Shown here piece by piece: positions 51,960-64,000 of a stretch of DNA of 64,000 nt (its first letter is position 1; the number at the start of each line of letters is the position of its first letter). Made by a program: the position numbers and the translations under genes. Source of the DNA: Chrysomallon squamiferum. Taxonomy: Eukaryota > Mollusca > Gastropoda > Neomphalida > Peltospiridae. Location of the stretch: assembly GCA_012295275.1 (NCBI GenBank), contig CM022676.1:1029841-1093840 (forward strand). Reading direction: 5' to 3'. The notes below the pieces were generated by a model, which ran no database searches, was not told where the DNA came from, and saw only the letters and a program-made list of their open reading frames with translations.

Positions 51960-53375
51960 GCTGACAACAAAATACTAGTACTGATACCAGTAAACACACA
52001 GAGATAGAGGATGGGAAGCTGTATCTTTTCGTGAGACTAGTTAATGAATTAAAATTCACTGATATCAGTATAGACAGAGGATGGAAAGCTGTATGCTGTG
52101 GTGAGACTAGTTAATTTAAGTTCACTGATTTCAGTGTAAACATAGAAATAAAGGATGGAAAGGTCTATGCTCTGGTGAGATTAGTTAATTAATTAAACTT
52201 CACTGATTTCAATGTAAACACAGAAATAGAGGATGGGAATCTGTATGCTTTGTTTGGACTAGTTAATTCAAGTTTACTGATTTCAGTATAAACACAGAAA
52301 TATAGGATGGGAATCTGTATGCTTTGGTTGGACTAGTTAATTAATTCAAGTTTACTGATTTCAGTATAAACACAGAGACAGAGGATGGGAATCTGTATGC
52401 TGTGGTTGGACTAGTTAACTAGTTAATGTTCACTGATTTCAGTATAAACACAGAGACAGGATGGGAATCTGTATGCTTTGGTTGGACTAGTTAATTAATT
52501 CAAGTTTACTGATTTCAGTATAAACACACATGTAGAGGATGGGAAGCTGTATGCTTTGGTTGGACTAGTTAATTAATTCAAGTTTACTGATTTCAGTATA
52601 AACACAGAGACAGAGGATGGGAATCTGTATGCTGTGGTTGGACTAGTTAACTAGTTAATGTTCACTGATTTCAGTATAAACACAGAGACAGGATGGGAAT
52701 CTGTATGCTTTGGTTGGACTAGTTAATTAATTCAAGTTTACTGATTTCAGTATAAACACACATGTAGAGGATGGGAAGCTGTATGCTGTGATGAGACTAG
52801 CTAATTAATGTTCACTGATTTCAGGAGAAACAGAGATATAGAATTGAATGCTGTGTCGTTCGGTTTTAGTAGTTAATTAATTGAATTTCACTGATTTCAG
52901 TGTTAACACATATAGAGGAAGTGAAGGTGTATGTTGTAACGAGATTATTTAATAGAAGTTCACTGATTTGTGTATAAACATAGAGACAAAGGATGGAAAG
53001 CTGTATGATGAAGTGGGAATAGTTAATTATAGTTCACTGAATTCAGTATAAACATAGTAATACAAGATGGGAATCTGTATGCTGTGGTTGGACTAGTTAA
53101 TTAAAGTTTTCAGATTTCAGTAGAAACAGAGATATAGGATGAAAAGCTGTATACTTTGGTTTTAGTAGTTAATTTATTGATGTTCACTGAGGTGAGACTA
53201 GTTAACTAATTAAAGTTCACTGATTTGAGTGTTAACACAGACGGAGGAAGTGAAGCTGTATGCTGTAGTTAGATTATTTAATAGAAGTTCACTGATTTGA
53301 GTACAAACATTGAGATACAGGATAGGAAGCTGTATGCTGTGGTGAAACTAGTTTATTAATTAAAGTTCATCTTTC
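51960..53375 (+). repeat. Exon-derived minisatellite B, about 18 units of roughly 75 bp
   Basis: Each unit contains TTCACTGATTTCAGTATAAA, CACAGAGATAGAGGATGGGA and AGCTGTATGCTGTGGTTGGA, then CTAGTTAATTAA. It derives from the acceptor and start of the Walker A exon at 40964. Units at 52340-52570 and 52570-52795 form a three-unit higher-order repeat of about 229 bp. The rest of the exon (Walker A itself) is not present. Confidence 0.85.
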
Positions 53376-54326
53376 ATATTTTCATATCAAAGATGATAAA
53401 CAATGATAATAATAACTATAGTTGCTAACATCATAGAGTTTTAATAATAAAACACTAGTTATTAATTTCTATTTTTCTCTCTATTCAGTTTTCAGTTTTA
53501 TTTAGTTTTATTTAGTTTTTATTTGTATTATTTATTACGTTTTCTTACAATTATACATAGTCGCTTGAAGACAGGAATATTTACTAACCCATTTTTTGTA
53601 TTTTTCTGTTTTATATAAAATAATAATAAACGAAAATTATTAATAGAATAATTGATTTTTTTTAGTACTATTTTGTTCATTTGTTTTGTTTGTTTTTTGT
53701 TCTATTCTTCAGTTTATTTTTTTTTTAAATAATTTTATTTGATATTTTAATAATTATGTCATTTTATTATTAATTATTCAATTAAAATTCTTTGAAAAAC
53801 TTGCATAGGATAACTGTTCCATATGTGAAATATGTAGCGTGAAAATCATAATTTTATCTTTAGAACAGATACTCGTTTATACTAATACTGTTATTAATAC
53901 ATTTGAATACATTATTGTTTTAAATTCTTAAAAATACTTAAATTCTGGAATATCCCACAAATAGAAGAAAAAGTAAACATTTGTTTATTATTATTAATCT
54001 TGGTTTCTTTTTCCCACTTTTTTTTTTTTAACTATTTTTTTAAAATTATATTATTGTTTTTTTCTTTAACTAATTTATTTATTTTATTTTATTTATTGTT
54101 TTAATTTATTTTAATTTTATTTCTTTCTTTTTATTTATGATTATTATTTTATTATATCCTGTCTACAAGTAGATAATATAATTTTGACATCTAGACTTAT
54201 TTTATTTCCATAATTTTATTAACAACATTATATTTAGAGTTGCTGCTAAAGTCATTTGCTTAATAATAATAATAAAATATTTGTTTTGTTTCTTATTGTT
54301 TATTACTTTTTAGTTTAAAGTATGAC

Positions 54327-54360
<34 letters not shown>

Positions 54361-54560
54361 TTAGTGTATTGTATTTATTAAACTAAAATATTTGATAACA
54401 GATAAACTACAAAATATGTACAGGTGAAAAGTTGGTTTCTTGTTGTAATCTGACCTTAATTAAGAATAAACTACAACAACAGAAAATAGCTGAATCATGA
54501 TATCTGTCTGTCTACACTGTGTGTGTGTGTGTCTCAATGGAATATGGACAGAATGACAAC
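53376..54560. other. AT-rich DNA, no gene
   Basis: T-rich and TTTA-rich sequence with an (ATT)n run at 54325-54362. It lies between minisatellite B and the second NBD2 exon pair. Nothing coding was seen. Confidence 0.6.
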
Positions 54561-54667
54561 ATGAATGTTTTTACTGTCTTGTTAAGTAATAATGTAAATA
54601 CTAAATTAACACTAATGCATTAATAAAACAATACTTTGGTAGTACACAGACTGTATTTAGATTGTGA

Positions 54668-55129
<462 letters not shown>

Positions 55130-55139
55130 AGATCTAGAC

Positions 55140-55640
55140 CATAGATTCCAGTTTCTATATAATTAATAATATAAAAATTTAAATGTATCTGATGAATATT
55201 GAAGTGTGAAAATATAACTTTTTCTTAAAATTATTCTTATTTACATTTTGATTTTTATTATCAGGTTATTTTGACATACACTATAAATAAATACATTTCT
55301 TATTCATTTTTCAAATTTTACACACACACACACATATATATATTATATATATATATATATATTGTTTTTTATTAGGTTACCTCGGCAACTTTTACTACCT
55401 GTGTACTTTCCTATGTTAATATTTTTTACATTTCAGGCTAATGTGTCAATATGTCATATTACAGTATAATGTTTTACATGTGAGGTTAATGTGTCAGGTC
55501 ATACTACAGTAAATGTTTTTATAATTACAGGCTAATGAGTCAATAGGTCATATAGTTATTTTTTACATTTCAGGCTAATATGTCAATTGGTCGTACTACA
55601 GTTAACTTTTTTGCATTTCAGGCTGATGAGTCAGAAGCTC
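55140..55640 (+). repeat. Segmental copy C of the 39.4 kb region with a deleted exon
   Basis: Continues the same intron text as 39.43 kb and 50.29 kb. The exon copy starting 55376 reads VTSATFTTCVL and then jumps to the intron-side array because of an internal deletion. Five variants of the CAGGCTAATGTGTCA unit follow. Confidence 0.8.
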
Positions 55641-56390
55641 ATTATAGACAGTGGTCAGTATTAAACAAACTTTTTAAACACAACGACTGCTTTACTTCTG
55701 ATCCACACAGTGGTCAGTATTAAAAAACTTTTTAAATTCAACAACTGTGTCACTCCTGATCCACACAGTGGTCAGTATTAAAAAAACTTTTTAAACACAA
55801 CGAATGCTTTACTTCTGATCCACACAGTGGTCAGTATTAAAAAACTTTTTAAACACAACAACTGTGTCACTCCTGATCCACACAGTGGTCAGTATTAAAC
55901 AAACTTTAAACTCAAACGAATGTGTTACTCCTGATCCACACAGTGGTCAGTATTAAACAAACTTTAAACTCAAACGAATGTGTTACTCCTGATCCACACA
56001 GTGGTCAGTATTAAGCAAACTTTTTAAACAGTGACTGTGGTCAGTATTAAGCAAACTTTTTAAACAGTGACTGTGTCACTCGTGATCCACACAGTGGTAT
56101 AGTATTAATGTTTTTAAACACGACTGAGTTATTCCTGATCTACAGAGTGGTCAGTATTAAACAAACTTATTAAACTCGACGATTGCGTTACTCCTAATTC
56201 ACACAGTGGTCAGTATTAAACTTTTTAAACTCAACAACTGTATTACTCCTGATCCACACAGTGGTCAGTTTTAAGCAAACTTTTAAAACAGTGACTGTCA
56301 CTCCTGATCCACACAGTGGTCAGTATTAAACAAACTTTTTAAACAGAATGACTGCTTTACTTCTGATCCACACAGTGGTCTGTATTTAAT
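55640..56390 (+). repeat. Tandem array of a 55-65 bp unit derived from an ABCC exon fragment, about 12 copies
   Basis: Units contain CACAGTGGTCAGTATTAAAC, AAACTTTTTAAACACAACGA and CTGTGTCACTCCTGATC. The same text occurs once at 39985-40045 and once at 50950-51010, directly after the truncated AN-VSV exon start, so this copy has expanded locally. Confidence 0.85.
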
Positions 56391-57225
56391 GTGTATGGAA
56401 TTAAGAGTGTCTGAAATTGGTGAACTGTTTAAATAACACGAAATAAAATGTAATTATAAATGTTGTTAAACAAATACATCCATAAAACTGTTAGAAGATG
56501 TAAATGTTATTAACTTTGTTACAATATTTAATTTTTGTTTTTGTTTTCTATTTTCATACTTTATGTTTAGTTAAGGCTACTTTATGTTGTATGTATTCTT
56601 CATGTTTACGAATCATTATTTCAGGTATATTTTTAAGTTGTAACTGATGATATAAAAACAATGGTCTAAATAGATTCTGTTTTAATTAATAACAAAAAAA
56701 ACAATACAAAAGAATAGATTTCATGATATTATTGCACCATTAGTTTTTGTGTACACGGTATATCTATATATATCTATATTTTACTTTTTTTTTCTTTTTA
56801 GTTTTTGTTATTTTCTAAGGAAATAAACAGCTATTATACCAGAAAACTACATCTGGAAAACAACAGATGCTTTAGAGGAAATAAAGTTTTATTCAAAACG
56901 TGGATCTTATTTCTTTTAGATCATACTGTATATATGTCAGGAATTGTACCTTTATTGGGTATAGAAACCATACCCCAACCAACACTGAAAAAGTAAGATT
57001 ACAGACTGTTTAGTGGTTACTTACATCCAAAAAAGAAACTGTGTGCATGACAGAACACGTGATGAAATAAAAAAATTGAAAACACACGAGGTTTTATAAT
57101 GAACATGAATGTATGTATGTGTATGGATATATGTATAACATATTTGTGTATGTTTCTGATTTCTGGAATGAAATATCAAATTAAGAGAATACATGAAATT
57201 TCATGCTGCTGACAACAAAATACTA
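56391..57225 (+). repeat. Copy C continuation, intronic
   Basis: Parallels 51030-51960 (GAATACATGAAATTTCATGC and CAACAAAATACTAGTACTGA are shared) and parts of 40.1-40.6 kb. No exon is present. Confidence 0.7.
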
Positions 57226-58190
57226 GTACTGACTTCAGTATAAACACAAAGAGAGAATGTAAAGCGGTATGCTCTGGCCAGACTAGTTAATTGAAGTTCA
57301 CTGATTTTACATTGGTTGCACTAGTTAATTAAAGTTCACTCATTTCAGTGTAAACACAGTGTATGGGAAGCTGTATGCTGTGGTTATACTATTTAATTAA
57401 AGTTCACTGATTTCAGTAGAAACGTAGAAAAAGAGTATGAAAAGCTCTATGCTGTGGTGAGAGTAGTTAATAAATCACTGATATAGATAGATAAGATGAT
57501 GGAATGCTGTATACTGTGGTGAGACTAGCTGATTAATTGGAATTCACAGATACATAATGGGAAGAGAGCAGTTAATTAAAATCTACTTATAGACAAGATT
57601 GTAAGCTGTATGCTGTGGTGACACTAGTTAAGTTCACGGATTTTAGTATAAAAATAGAGATAGAGGGTGGGAAGATATATGGTGTGGCCAAACTAATTAA
57701 AGTTCAGTGATTTCAGCATAAACACAGAGATAGACGAAGCGAAGCCGTATGTTGTATTTACATTATTTAATTGAAGTTCACTGATTTCAGTATAAACAGA
57801 TAGAGGATGGAAAGGTATATGCTGTGTTGAGACTAGTTAATTAAAGATCACTGATTTCAGAGTGAACACAGAGATAGAGGACGCGAAGCTGTATTCTGTG
57901 GTTAGACTAGATAATTAAATTTCACCGATTTCAATGTAAAGACAGAGATAGAGGATGGAAGGACGTATCCTGCTTTGAGAGTAGTAAATTACAGTTCACT
58001 GGTTTTGGTATGAAGATAAAGATACAGGATTGGAAGCTGTATGCTGTGGTGAGATTAGTTAAGACATTAAAATTCACTGATTTCAGTATGAATACAGGAT
58101 GGGATCCTCTATGCAGTAGTGAGACTAATTAATTAAAGTTCACTGATTTCAGTATACACGTACAGACAGAGGATGGAAAGCAGTATGCTG
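57226..58190 (+). repeat. Exon-derived minisatellite C, about 13-14 units
   Basis: Same unit family as 51960-53375 but more diverged. Its last unit (58141-58190) still reads CACTGATTTCAGTATACACG and AGCAGTATGCTGTG, then passes straight into the satellite edge at about 58195. Confidence 0.8.
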
Positions 58191-58194
58191 TGTT

Positions 58195-59461
58195 AGCATC
58201 AGTCATCTTCGTTGTAAGTGCAACAGCAATTGCATCATTCTTTTCTGTAAGAAAGAAACAGAGAAACGGTGCCGTTTGTTTAAGGAGTACTATGCTCGAA
58301 ACAAACAGAGTAAATTCTTGTCTGCTTTCGCTTTCTCTTTTGAACGTTCTTACCTGCATGTCTACTCGGCGCTGTCAGAGGAACATTTACGTCGTGCAAA
58401 AGACGTGGATTGGAGTAAGGCATCACATTGTCTAGATCGACCTAGTCGAAGTAGAAACTTGCGATCTTGCATTGCAAAGACTGTTCGATTCCTCTTTCGC
58501 AAATGTTGCTCAACAGTGATACACGCAGGTAACAAACTTTCAATGTATCTCTTTCTGAGGCCTTTATCTCATATCCATCATCTTGATTATCAGTGCGAGA
58601 GCTATTGTTTGATTCTTCACTGTAAGAAACAAACAGAAAAACAAAATATAAGACACTATACTCTCAATGCAAGAGATGAATTTTGATCAACGAGCAGTAC
58701 AGTGGAAACGATAAGCCTGCATTTTTCTCCTCTTTCGCAGTCTCTACTGATCGTTGTTAACGGACAATATACACGGTACTGTCACCTGAAGGAGTACAGT
58801 GCTCGAAAGAACAAAAGTTAATTCTTCTTTGTTTTCGCCATCTCTGCTGATCGCTTTTAGCGGACAATATAGACGGTGCTGCTGTATTAAGGAGTGCTAT
58901 GCTTGAAACAAACTGAGTGCATACTTCTCTGCTTTCTCATTCTGTGTTGAACGTTCTCCGCTCCGTGAGAGCAACATTTGTATCGCTTAAAAGACATGGA
59001 TTAGAATAAGGCAACACATTGTCTAGAACGTAACTATCGCAGTTGACGCTTCTGATCTTACATAGAAAAGACTGTTCATTCGTCTTTCGCAAACATCACT
59101 CAGTTTATTTCAACAGTAATACATGCTAATGAAAATGTATCTCCTTCGCTTTTCTCTCAAATGTACTTAGCAGTCATCACCTTCGTTAACAATGTAACAG
59201 CATTTGCATGATTCTTCACTGTAAGGAGGAAAATATAAGACAGTAAACTCTCCATGCATCCTTCTGTTTCGCAATCTCTGCTAATCTTTCTTAGCTGACC
59301 GTATACACGGTTCTGTTTGTTTAAGGAGTACTATGCTCAAAAGAAAAAAGGTGAATATTTTGTCCGCTTTCGCCATCTCTGTTGAAGTTGTTAGCAGCCT
59401 GTCTACTCGGGGCTGTGAGGACAACGTTTGTGTCGCGTTTGTGTCTTCTTCCTCTCCTCGT
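58195..59461 (+). repeat. Degenerate left edge of the satellite array
   Basis: Three diverged blocks (about 58195-58565, 58566-59155, 59160-59461) share words such as GTTTGTTTAAGGAGTACTAT, CTGCTTTCGCCATCTCTG, TTCGTTGTAAGTGCAACAGC and CATTGTCTAGA in order. Several words persist in the homogeneous array that follows. The 136-residue ORF at 58276-58686 is not supported as a gene. Confidence 0.7.
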
Positions 59462-62400
59462 CGTCGTACGCGCGCAGTGCACACGGTGCTGTTTGTTTAA
59501 GCAGTACTACGTCCTAAGCGATCAGAGTGAATTCTCTGCTTTCGCCATGTGTGTTTAATTTTTTGTGAGCGCGGACGTGACAGAGAATCGTAAATGGTTC
59601 TCTGTCACGTCCGCTCTCAAAGTTCAAGGTCGCGGATTTCAATAAGAAATTAAGACACTATGCTGTTCATGGTAGGTAAAGTAGATGTATTTCGATTAAA
59701 GAATAACCTAGACGATGCGAAAAGCCTGCGTGCTTCTCCGGTTTCCCAATCTCTCTTCATCGTTCTCAGCTGACAGCGAGCGCGGTGCTGTTCGTGTACA
59801 GAGAACTATGATCGAAGCAAAGAGACTAATACTGCGGAATATGTGAGCCTCCATTCTTCTCCGCTTTCGCAATCTCTCCATTCTTCTCCGCTTTCGCAAT
59901 CTCTCCAATCTCTCCTCGTCGTCGTACGCGCGCAGTGCACACGGTGCTGTTTGTTTAAGCAGTACTACGTCCTAAGCGATCAGAGTGAATTCTCTGCTTT
60001 CGCCATGTGTGTTTAATTTTTTGTGAGCGCGGACGTGACAGAGAATCGTAAATGGTTCTCTGTCACGTCCGCTCTCAAAGTTCAAGGTCGCGGATTTCAA
60101 TAAGAAATTAAGACACTATGCTGTTCATGGTAGGTAAAGTAGATGTATTTCGATTAAAGAATAACCTAGACGATGCGAAAAGCCTGCCTGTGCTTCTCCG
60201 GTTTCCCAATCTCTCTTCATCGTTCTCAGCTGACAGCGAGCGCGGTGCTGTTCGTGTACAGAGAACTATGATCGAAGCAAAGAGACTAATACTGCGGAAT
60301 ATGTGAGCCTCCATTCTTCTCCGCTTTCGCAATCTCTCCTCGTCGTCGTACGCGCGCAGTGCACACGGTGCTGTTTGTTTAAGCAGTACTACGTCCTAAG
60401 CGATCAGAGTGAATTCTCTGCTTTCGCCATGTGTGTTTAATTTTTTGTGAGCGCGGACGTGACAGAGAATCGTAAATGGTTCTCTGTCACGTCCGCTCTC
60501 AAAGTTCAAGGTCGCGGATTTCAATAAGAAATTAAGACACTATGCTGTTCATGGTAGGTAAAGTAGATGTATTTCGATTAAAGAATAACCTAGACGATGC
60601 GAAAAGCCTGCGTGCTTCTCCGGTTTCCCAATCTCTCTTCATCGTTCTCAGCTGACAGCGAGCGCGGTGCTGTTCGTGTACAGAGAACTATGATCGAAGC
60701 AAAGAGACTAATACTGCGGAATATGTGAGCCTCCATTCTTCTCCGCTTTCGCAATCTCTCCTCGTCGTCGTACGCGCGCAGTGCACACGGTGCTGTTTGT
60801 TTAAGCAGTACTACGTCCTAAGCGATCAGAGTGAATTCTCTGCTTTCGCCATGTGTGTTTAATTTTTTGTGAGCGCGGACGTGACAGAGAATCGTAAATG
60901 GTTCTCTGTCACGTCCGCTCTCAAAGTTCAAGGTCGCGGATTTCAATAAGAAATTAAGACACTATGCTGTTCATGGTAGGTAAAGTAGATGTATTTCGAT
61001 TAAAGAATAACCTAGACGATGCGAAAAGCCTGCGTGCTTCTCCGGTTTCCCAATCTCTCTTCATCGTTCTCAGCTGACAGCGAGCGCGGTGCTGTTCGTG
61101 TACAGAGAACTATGATCGAAGCAAAGAGACTAATACTGCGGAATATGTGAGCCTCCATTCTTCTCCGCTTTCGCAATCTCTCCTCGTCGTCGTACGCGCG
61201 CAGTGCACACGGTGCTGTTTGTTTAAGCAGTACTACGTCCTAAGCGATCAGAGTGAATTCTCTGCTTTCGCCATGTGTGTTTAATTTTTTGTGAGCGCGG
61301 ACGTGACAGAGAATCGTAAATGGTTCTCTGTCACGTCCGCTCTCAAAGTTCAAGGTCGCGGATTTCAATAAGAAATTAAGACACTATGCTGTTCATGGTA
61401 GGTAAAGTAGATGTATTTCGATTAAAGAATAACCTAGACGATGCGAAAAGCCTGCGTGCTTCTCCGGTTTCCCAATCTCTCTTCATCGTTCTCAGCTGAC
61501 AGCGAGCGCGGTGCTGTTCGTGTACAGAGAACTATGATCGAAGCAAAGAGACTAATACTGCGGAATATGTGAGCCTCCATTCTTCTCCGCTTTCGCAATC
61601 TCTCCTCGTCGTCGTACGCGCGCAGTGCACACGGTGCTGTTTGTTTAAGCAGTACTACGTCCTAAGCGATCAGAGTGAATTCTCTGCTTTCGCCATGTGT
61701 GTTTAATTTTTTGTGAGCGCGGACGTGACAGAGAATCGTAAATGGTTCTCTGTCACGTCCGCTCTCAAAGTTCAAGGTCGCGGATTTCAATAAGAAATTA
61801 AGACACTATGCTGTTCATGGTAGGTAAAGTAGATGTATTTCGATTAAAGAATAACCTAGACGATGCGAAAAGCCTGCGTGCTTCTCCGGTTTCCCAATCT
61901 CTCTTCATCGTTCTCAGCTGACAGCGAGCGCGGTGCTGTTCGTGTACAGAGAACTATGATCGAAGCAAAGAGACTAATACTGCGGAATATGTGAGCCTCC
62001 ATTCTTCTCCGCTTTCGCAATCTCTCCTCGTCGTCGTACGCGCGCAGTGCACACGGTGCTGTTTGTTTAAGCAGTACTACGTCCTAAGCGATCAGAGTGA
62101 ATTCTCTGCTTTCGCCATGTGTGTTTAATTTTTTGTGAGCGCGGACGTGACAGAGAATCGTAAATGGTTCTCTGTCACGTCCGCTCTCAAAGTTCAAGGT
62201 CGCGGATTTCAATAAGAAATTAAGACACTATGCTGTTCATGGTAGGTAAAGTAGATGTATTTCGATTAAAGAATAACCTAGACGATGCGAAAAGCCTGCG
62301 TGCTTCTCCGGTTTCCCAATCTCTCTTCATCGTTCTCAGCTGACAGCGAGCGCGGTGCTGTTCGTGTACAGAGAACTATGATCGAAGCAAAGAGACTAAT

Positions 62401-64000
62401 ACTGCGGAATATGTGAGCCTCCATTCTTCTCCGCTTTCGCAATCTCTCCTCGTCGTCGTACGCGCGCAGTGCACACGGTGCTGTTTGTTTAAGCAGTACT
62501 ACGTCCTAAGCGATCAGAGTGAATTCTCTGCTTTCGCCATGTGTATAATTTTTTGTGAGCGCGGACGTGACAGAGAATCGTAAATGGTTCTCTGTCACGT
62601 CCGCTCTCAAAGTTCAAGGTCGCGGATTTCAATAAGAAATTAAGACACTATGCTGTTCATGGTAGGTAAAGTAGATGTATTTCGATTAAAGAATAACCTA
62701 GACGATGCGAAAAGCCTGCGTGCTTCTCCGGTTTCCCAATCTCTCTTCATCGTTCTCAGCTGACAGCGAGCGCGGTGCTGTTCGTGTACAGAGAACTATG
62801 ATCGAAGCAAAGAGACTAATACTGCGGAATATGTGAGCCTCCATTCTTCTCCGCTTTCGCAATCTCTCCTCGTCGTCGTACGCGCGCAGTGCACACGGTG
62901 CTGTTTGTTTAAGCAGTACTACGTCCTAAGCGATCAGAGTGAATTCTCTGCTTTCGCCATGTGTGTTTAATTTTTTGTGAGCGCGGACGTGACAGAGAAT
63001 CGTAAATGGTTCTCTGTCACGTCCGCTCTCAAAGTTCAAGGTCGCGGATTTCAATAAGAAACTAAGACACTATGCTGTTCATGGTAGGTAAAGTAGATGT
63101 ATTTCGATTAAAGAATAACCTAGACGATGCGAAAAGCCTGCGTGCTTCTCCGGTTTCCCAATCTCTCTTCATCGTTCTCAGCTGACAGCGAGCGCGGTGC
63201 TGTTCGTGTACAGAGAACTATGATCGAAGCAAAGAGACTAATACTGCGGAATATGTGAGCCTCCATTCTTCTCCGCTTTCGCAATCTCTCCTCGTCGTCG
63301 TACGCGCGCAGTGCACACGGTGCTGTTTGTTTAAGCAGTACTACGTCCTAAGCGATCAGAGTGAATTCTCTGCTTTCGCCATGTGTGTTTAATTTTTTGT
63401 GAGCGCGGACGTGACAGAGAATCGTAAATGGTTCTCTGTCACGTCCGCTCTCAAAGTTCAAGGTCGCGGATTTCAATAAGAAATTAAGACACTATGCTGT
63501 TCATGGTAGGTAAAGTAGATGTATTTCGATTAAAGAATAACCTAGACGATGCGAAAAGCCTGCGTGCTTCTCCGGTTTCCCAATCTCTCTTCATCGTTCT
63601 CAGCTGACAGCGAGCGCGGTGCTGTTCGTGTACAGAGAACTATGATCGAAGCAAAGAGACTAATACTGCGGAATATGTGAGCCTCCATTCTTCTCCGCTT
63701 TCGCAATCTCTCCTCGTCGTCGTACGCGCGCAGTGCACACGGTGCTGTTTGTTTAAGCAGTACTACGTCCTAAGCGATCAGAGTGAATTCTCTGCTTTCG
63801 CCATGTGTGTTTAATTTTTTGTGAGCGCGGACGTGACAGAGAATCGTAAATGGTTCTCTGTCACGTCCGCTCTCAAAGTTCAAGGTCGCGGATTTCAATA
63901 AGAAATTAAGACACTATGCTGTTCATGGTAGGTAAAGTAGATGTATTTCGATTAAAGAATAACCTAGACGATGCGAAAAGCCTGCGTGCTTCTCCGGTTT
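59462..64000 (+). repeat. Homogeneous satellite array, 422-bp unit with a 21-bp-stem hairpin
   Basis: The anchor CGCGCAGTGCACACGGTGCT recurs at 59471, 59929, 60353, 60775, 61197, 61619, 62041, 62463, 62883, 63305 and 63727, giving spacings of 458, 424, then 422 (one 420). Later copies are almost identical; examples of changes are a 2-bp loss near 62543 and A to C at 63062. Each unit holds a near-perfect inverted repeat (59567-59618 in the first copy: 21-bp arms, one mismatch, 10-bp loop). The array is far less AT-rich than the rest of the window and rich in CpG. It continues past the window end. ORFs of 60-75 codons inside it repeat with the unit and are not supported as genes. Confidence 0.95.

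Noticed and set aside
58276-58686. 136-codon ORF at the satellite edge
   Set aside because: It lies wholly within degenerate satellite blocks, overlaps a second open frame and has no recognisable domain.
59540-59618. snRNA-like order in the satellite: CTTTCGCC, AATTTTTTGTG (Sm-site-like), then terminal hairpin, reminiscent of U5
   Set aside because: The conserved U5 loop and 5' region are absent, and diverged edge units lack the Sm-like stretch, so the resemblance is probably chance.
59462-64000. CRISPR-like array
   Set aside because: The 422-bp units are adjacent with no unique spacers, the context is clearly eukaryotic, and no cas genes are present.

Overview
The window looks like nuclear DNA of an invertebrate animal, probably a lophotrochozoan and possibly a mollusc. 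By eye it is very AT-rich and dense in microsatellites and minisatellites. It has GT-AG split genes with small exons, a decayed Tx1/L1-type LINE, an immunoglobulin-superfamily receptor and an MRP-type (ABCC) transporter. The organism call is inference; no species marker is visible. All exon models were read by eye from splice sites, reading phase and remembered family features, with no database search.

Layout. 1-1158: a GC-richer, minus-strand retroelement-like ORF that leaves the window and changes frame at a T homopolymer. 1485-3477: a small four-exon plus-strand gene (89 aa, unknown function); its first intron holds a 107-bp direct repeat of ATTGG (inverted CCAAT) boxes. 7774-21308 (minus): a complete 13-exon gene for a 738-aa type I membrane receptor with a signal peptide, five Ig-like domains, one FN3 domain, one membrane helix and a cytoplasmic tail assembled from tiny exons, one of which encodes an ITIM-like motif. 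Intron 1 of this gene starts with a GC donor and carries an antisense dead LINE. 21.3-33.1 kb: mostly AT-rich intergenic DNA with microsatellites, a minisatellite, dispersed repeats and weak exon candidates. 33.7-50.3 kb (plus): exons of an ABCC1/MRP1-like transporter covering TMD1, NBD1, linker, TMD2 and the first half of NBD2. 50.3-58.2 kb: duplicated and scrambled fragments of the same gene plus long minisatellites. 58.2-64.0 kb: a satellite array that is degenerate at its left edge and a near-perfect 422-bp repeat from about 59.9 kb to the window end.

The most unusual feature is in the ABCC locus. At five or more exon-intron boundaries, the splice site with the adjoining exon end (or, in one case, only the adjoining intron and acceptor) has been amplified into tandem arrays, giving rows of decoy donors or acceptors. 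Examples are the donor of the exon at 38097-38256, the acceptor and start of the Walker A exon at 40964, the end of the exon at 47732-47855 and the acceptor before 50111. The transporter itself looks broken: a TGA is formed at one exon junction, an exon runs into a stop, the exon(s) before Walker A are missing, and NBD2 ends before its signature motif. It is either a decaying tandem paralogue or a locus scrambled by repeat-driven recombination or misassembly.
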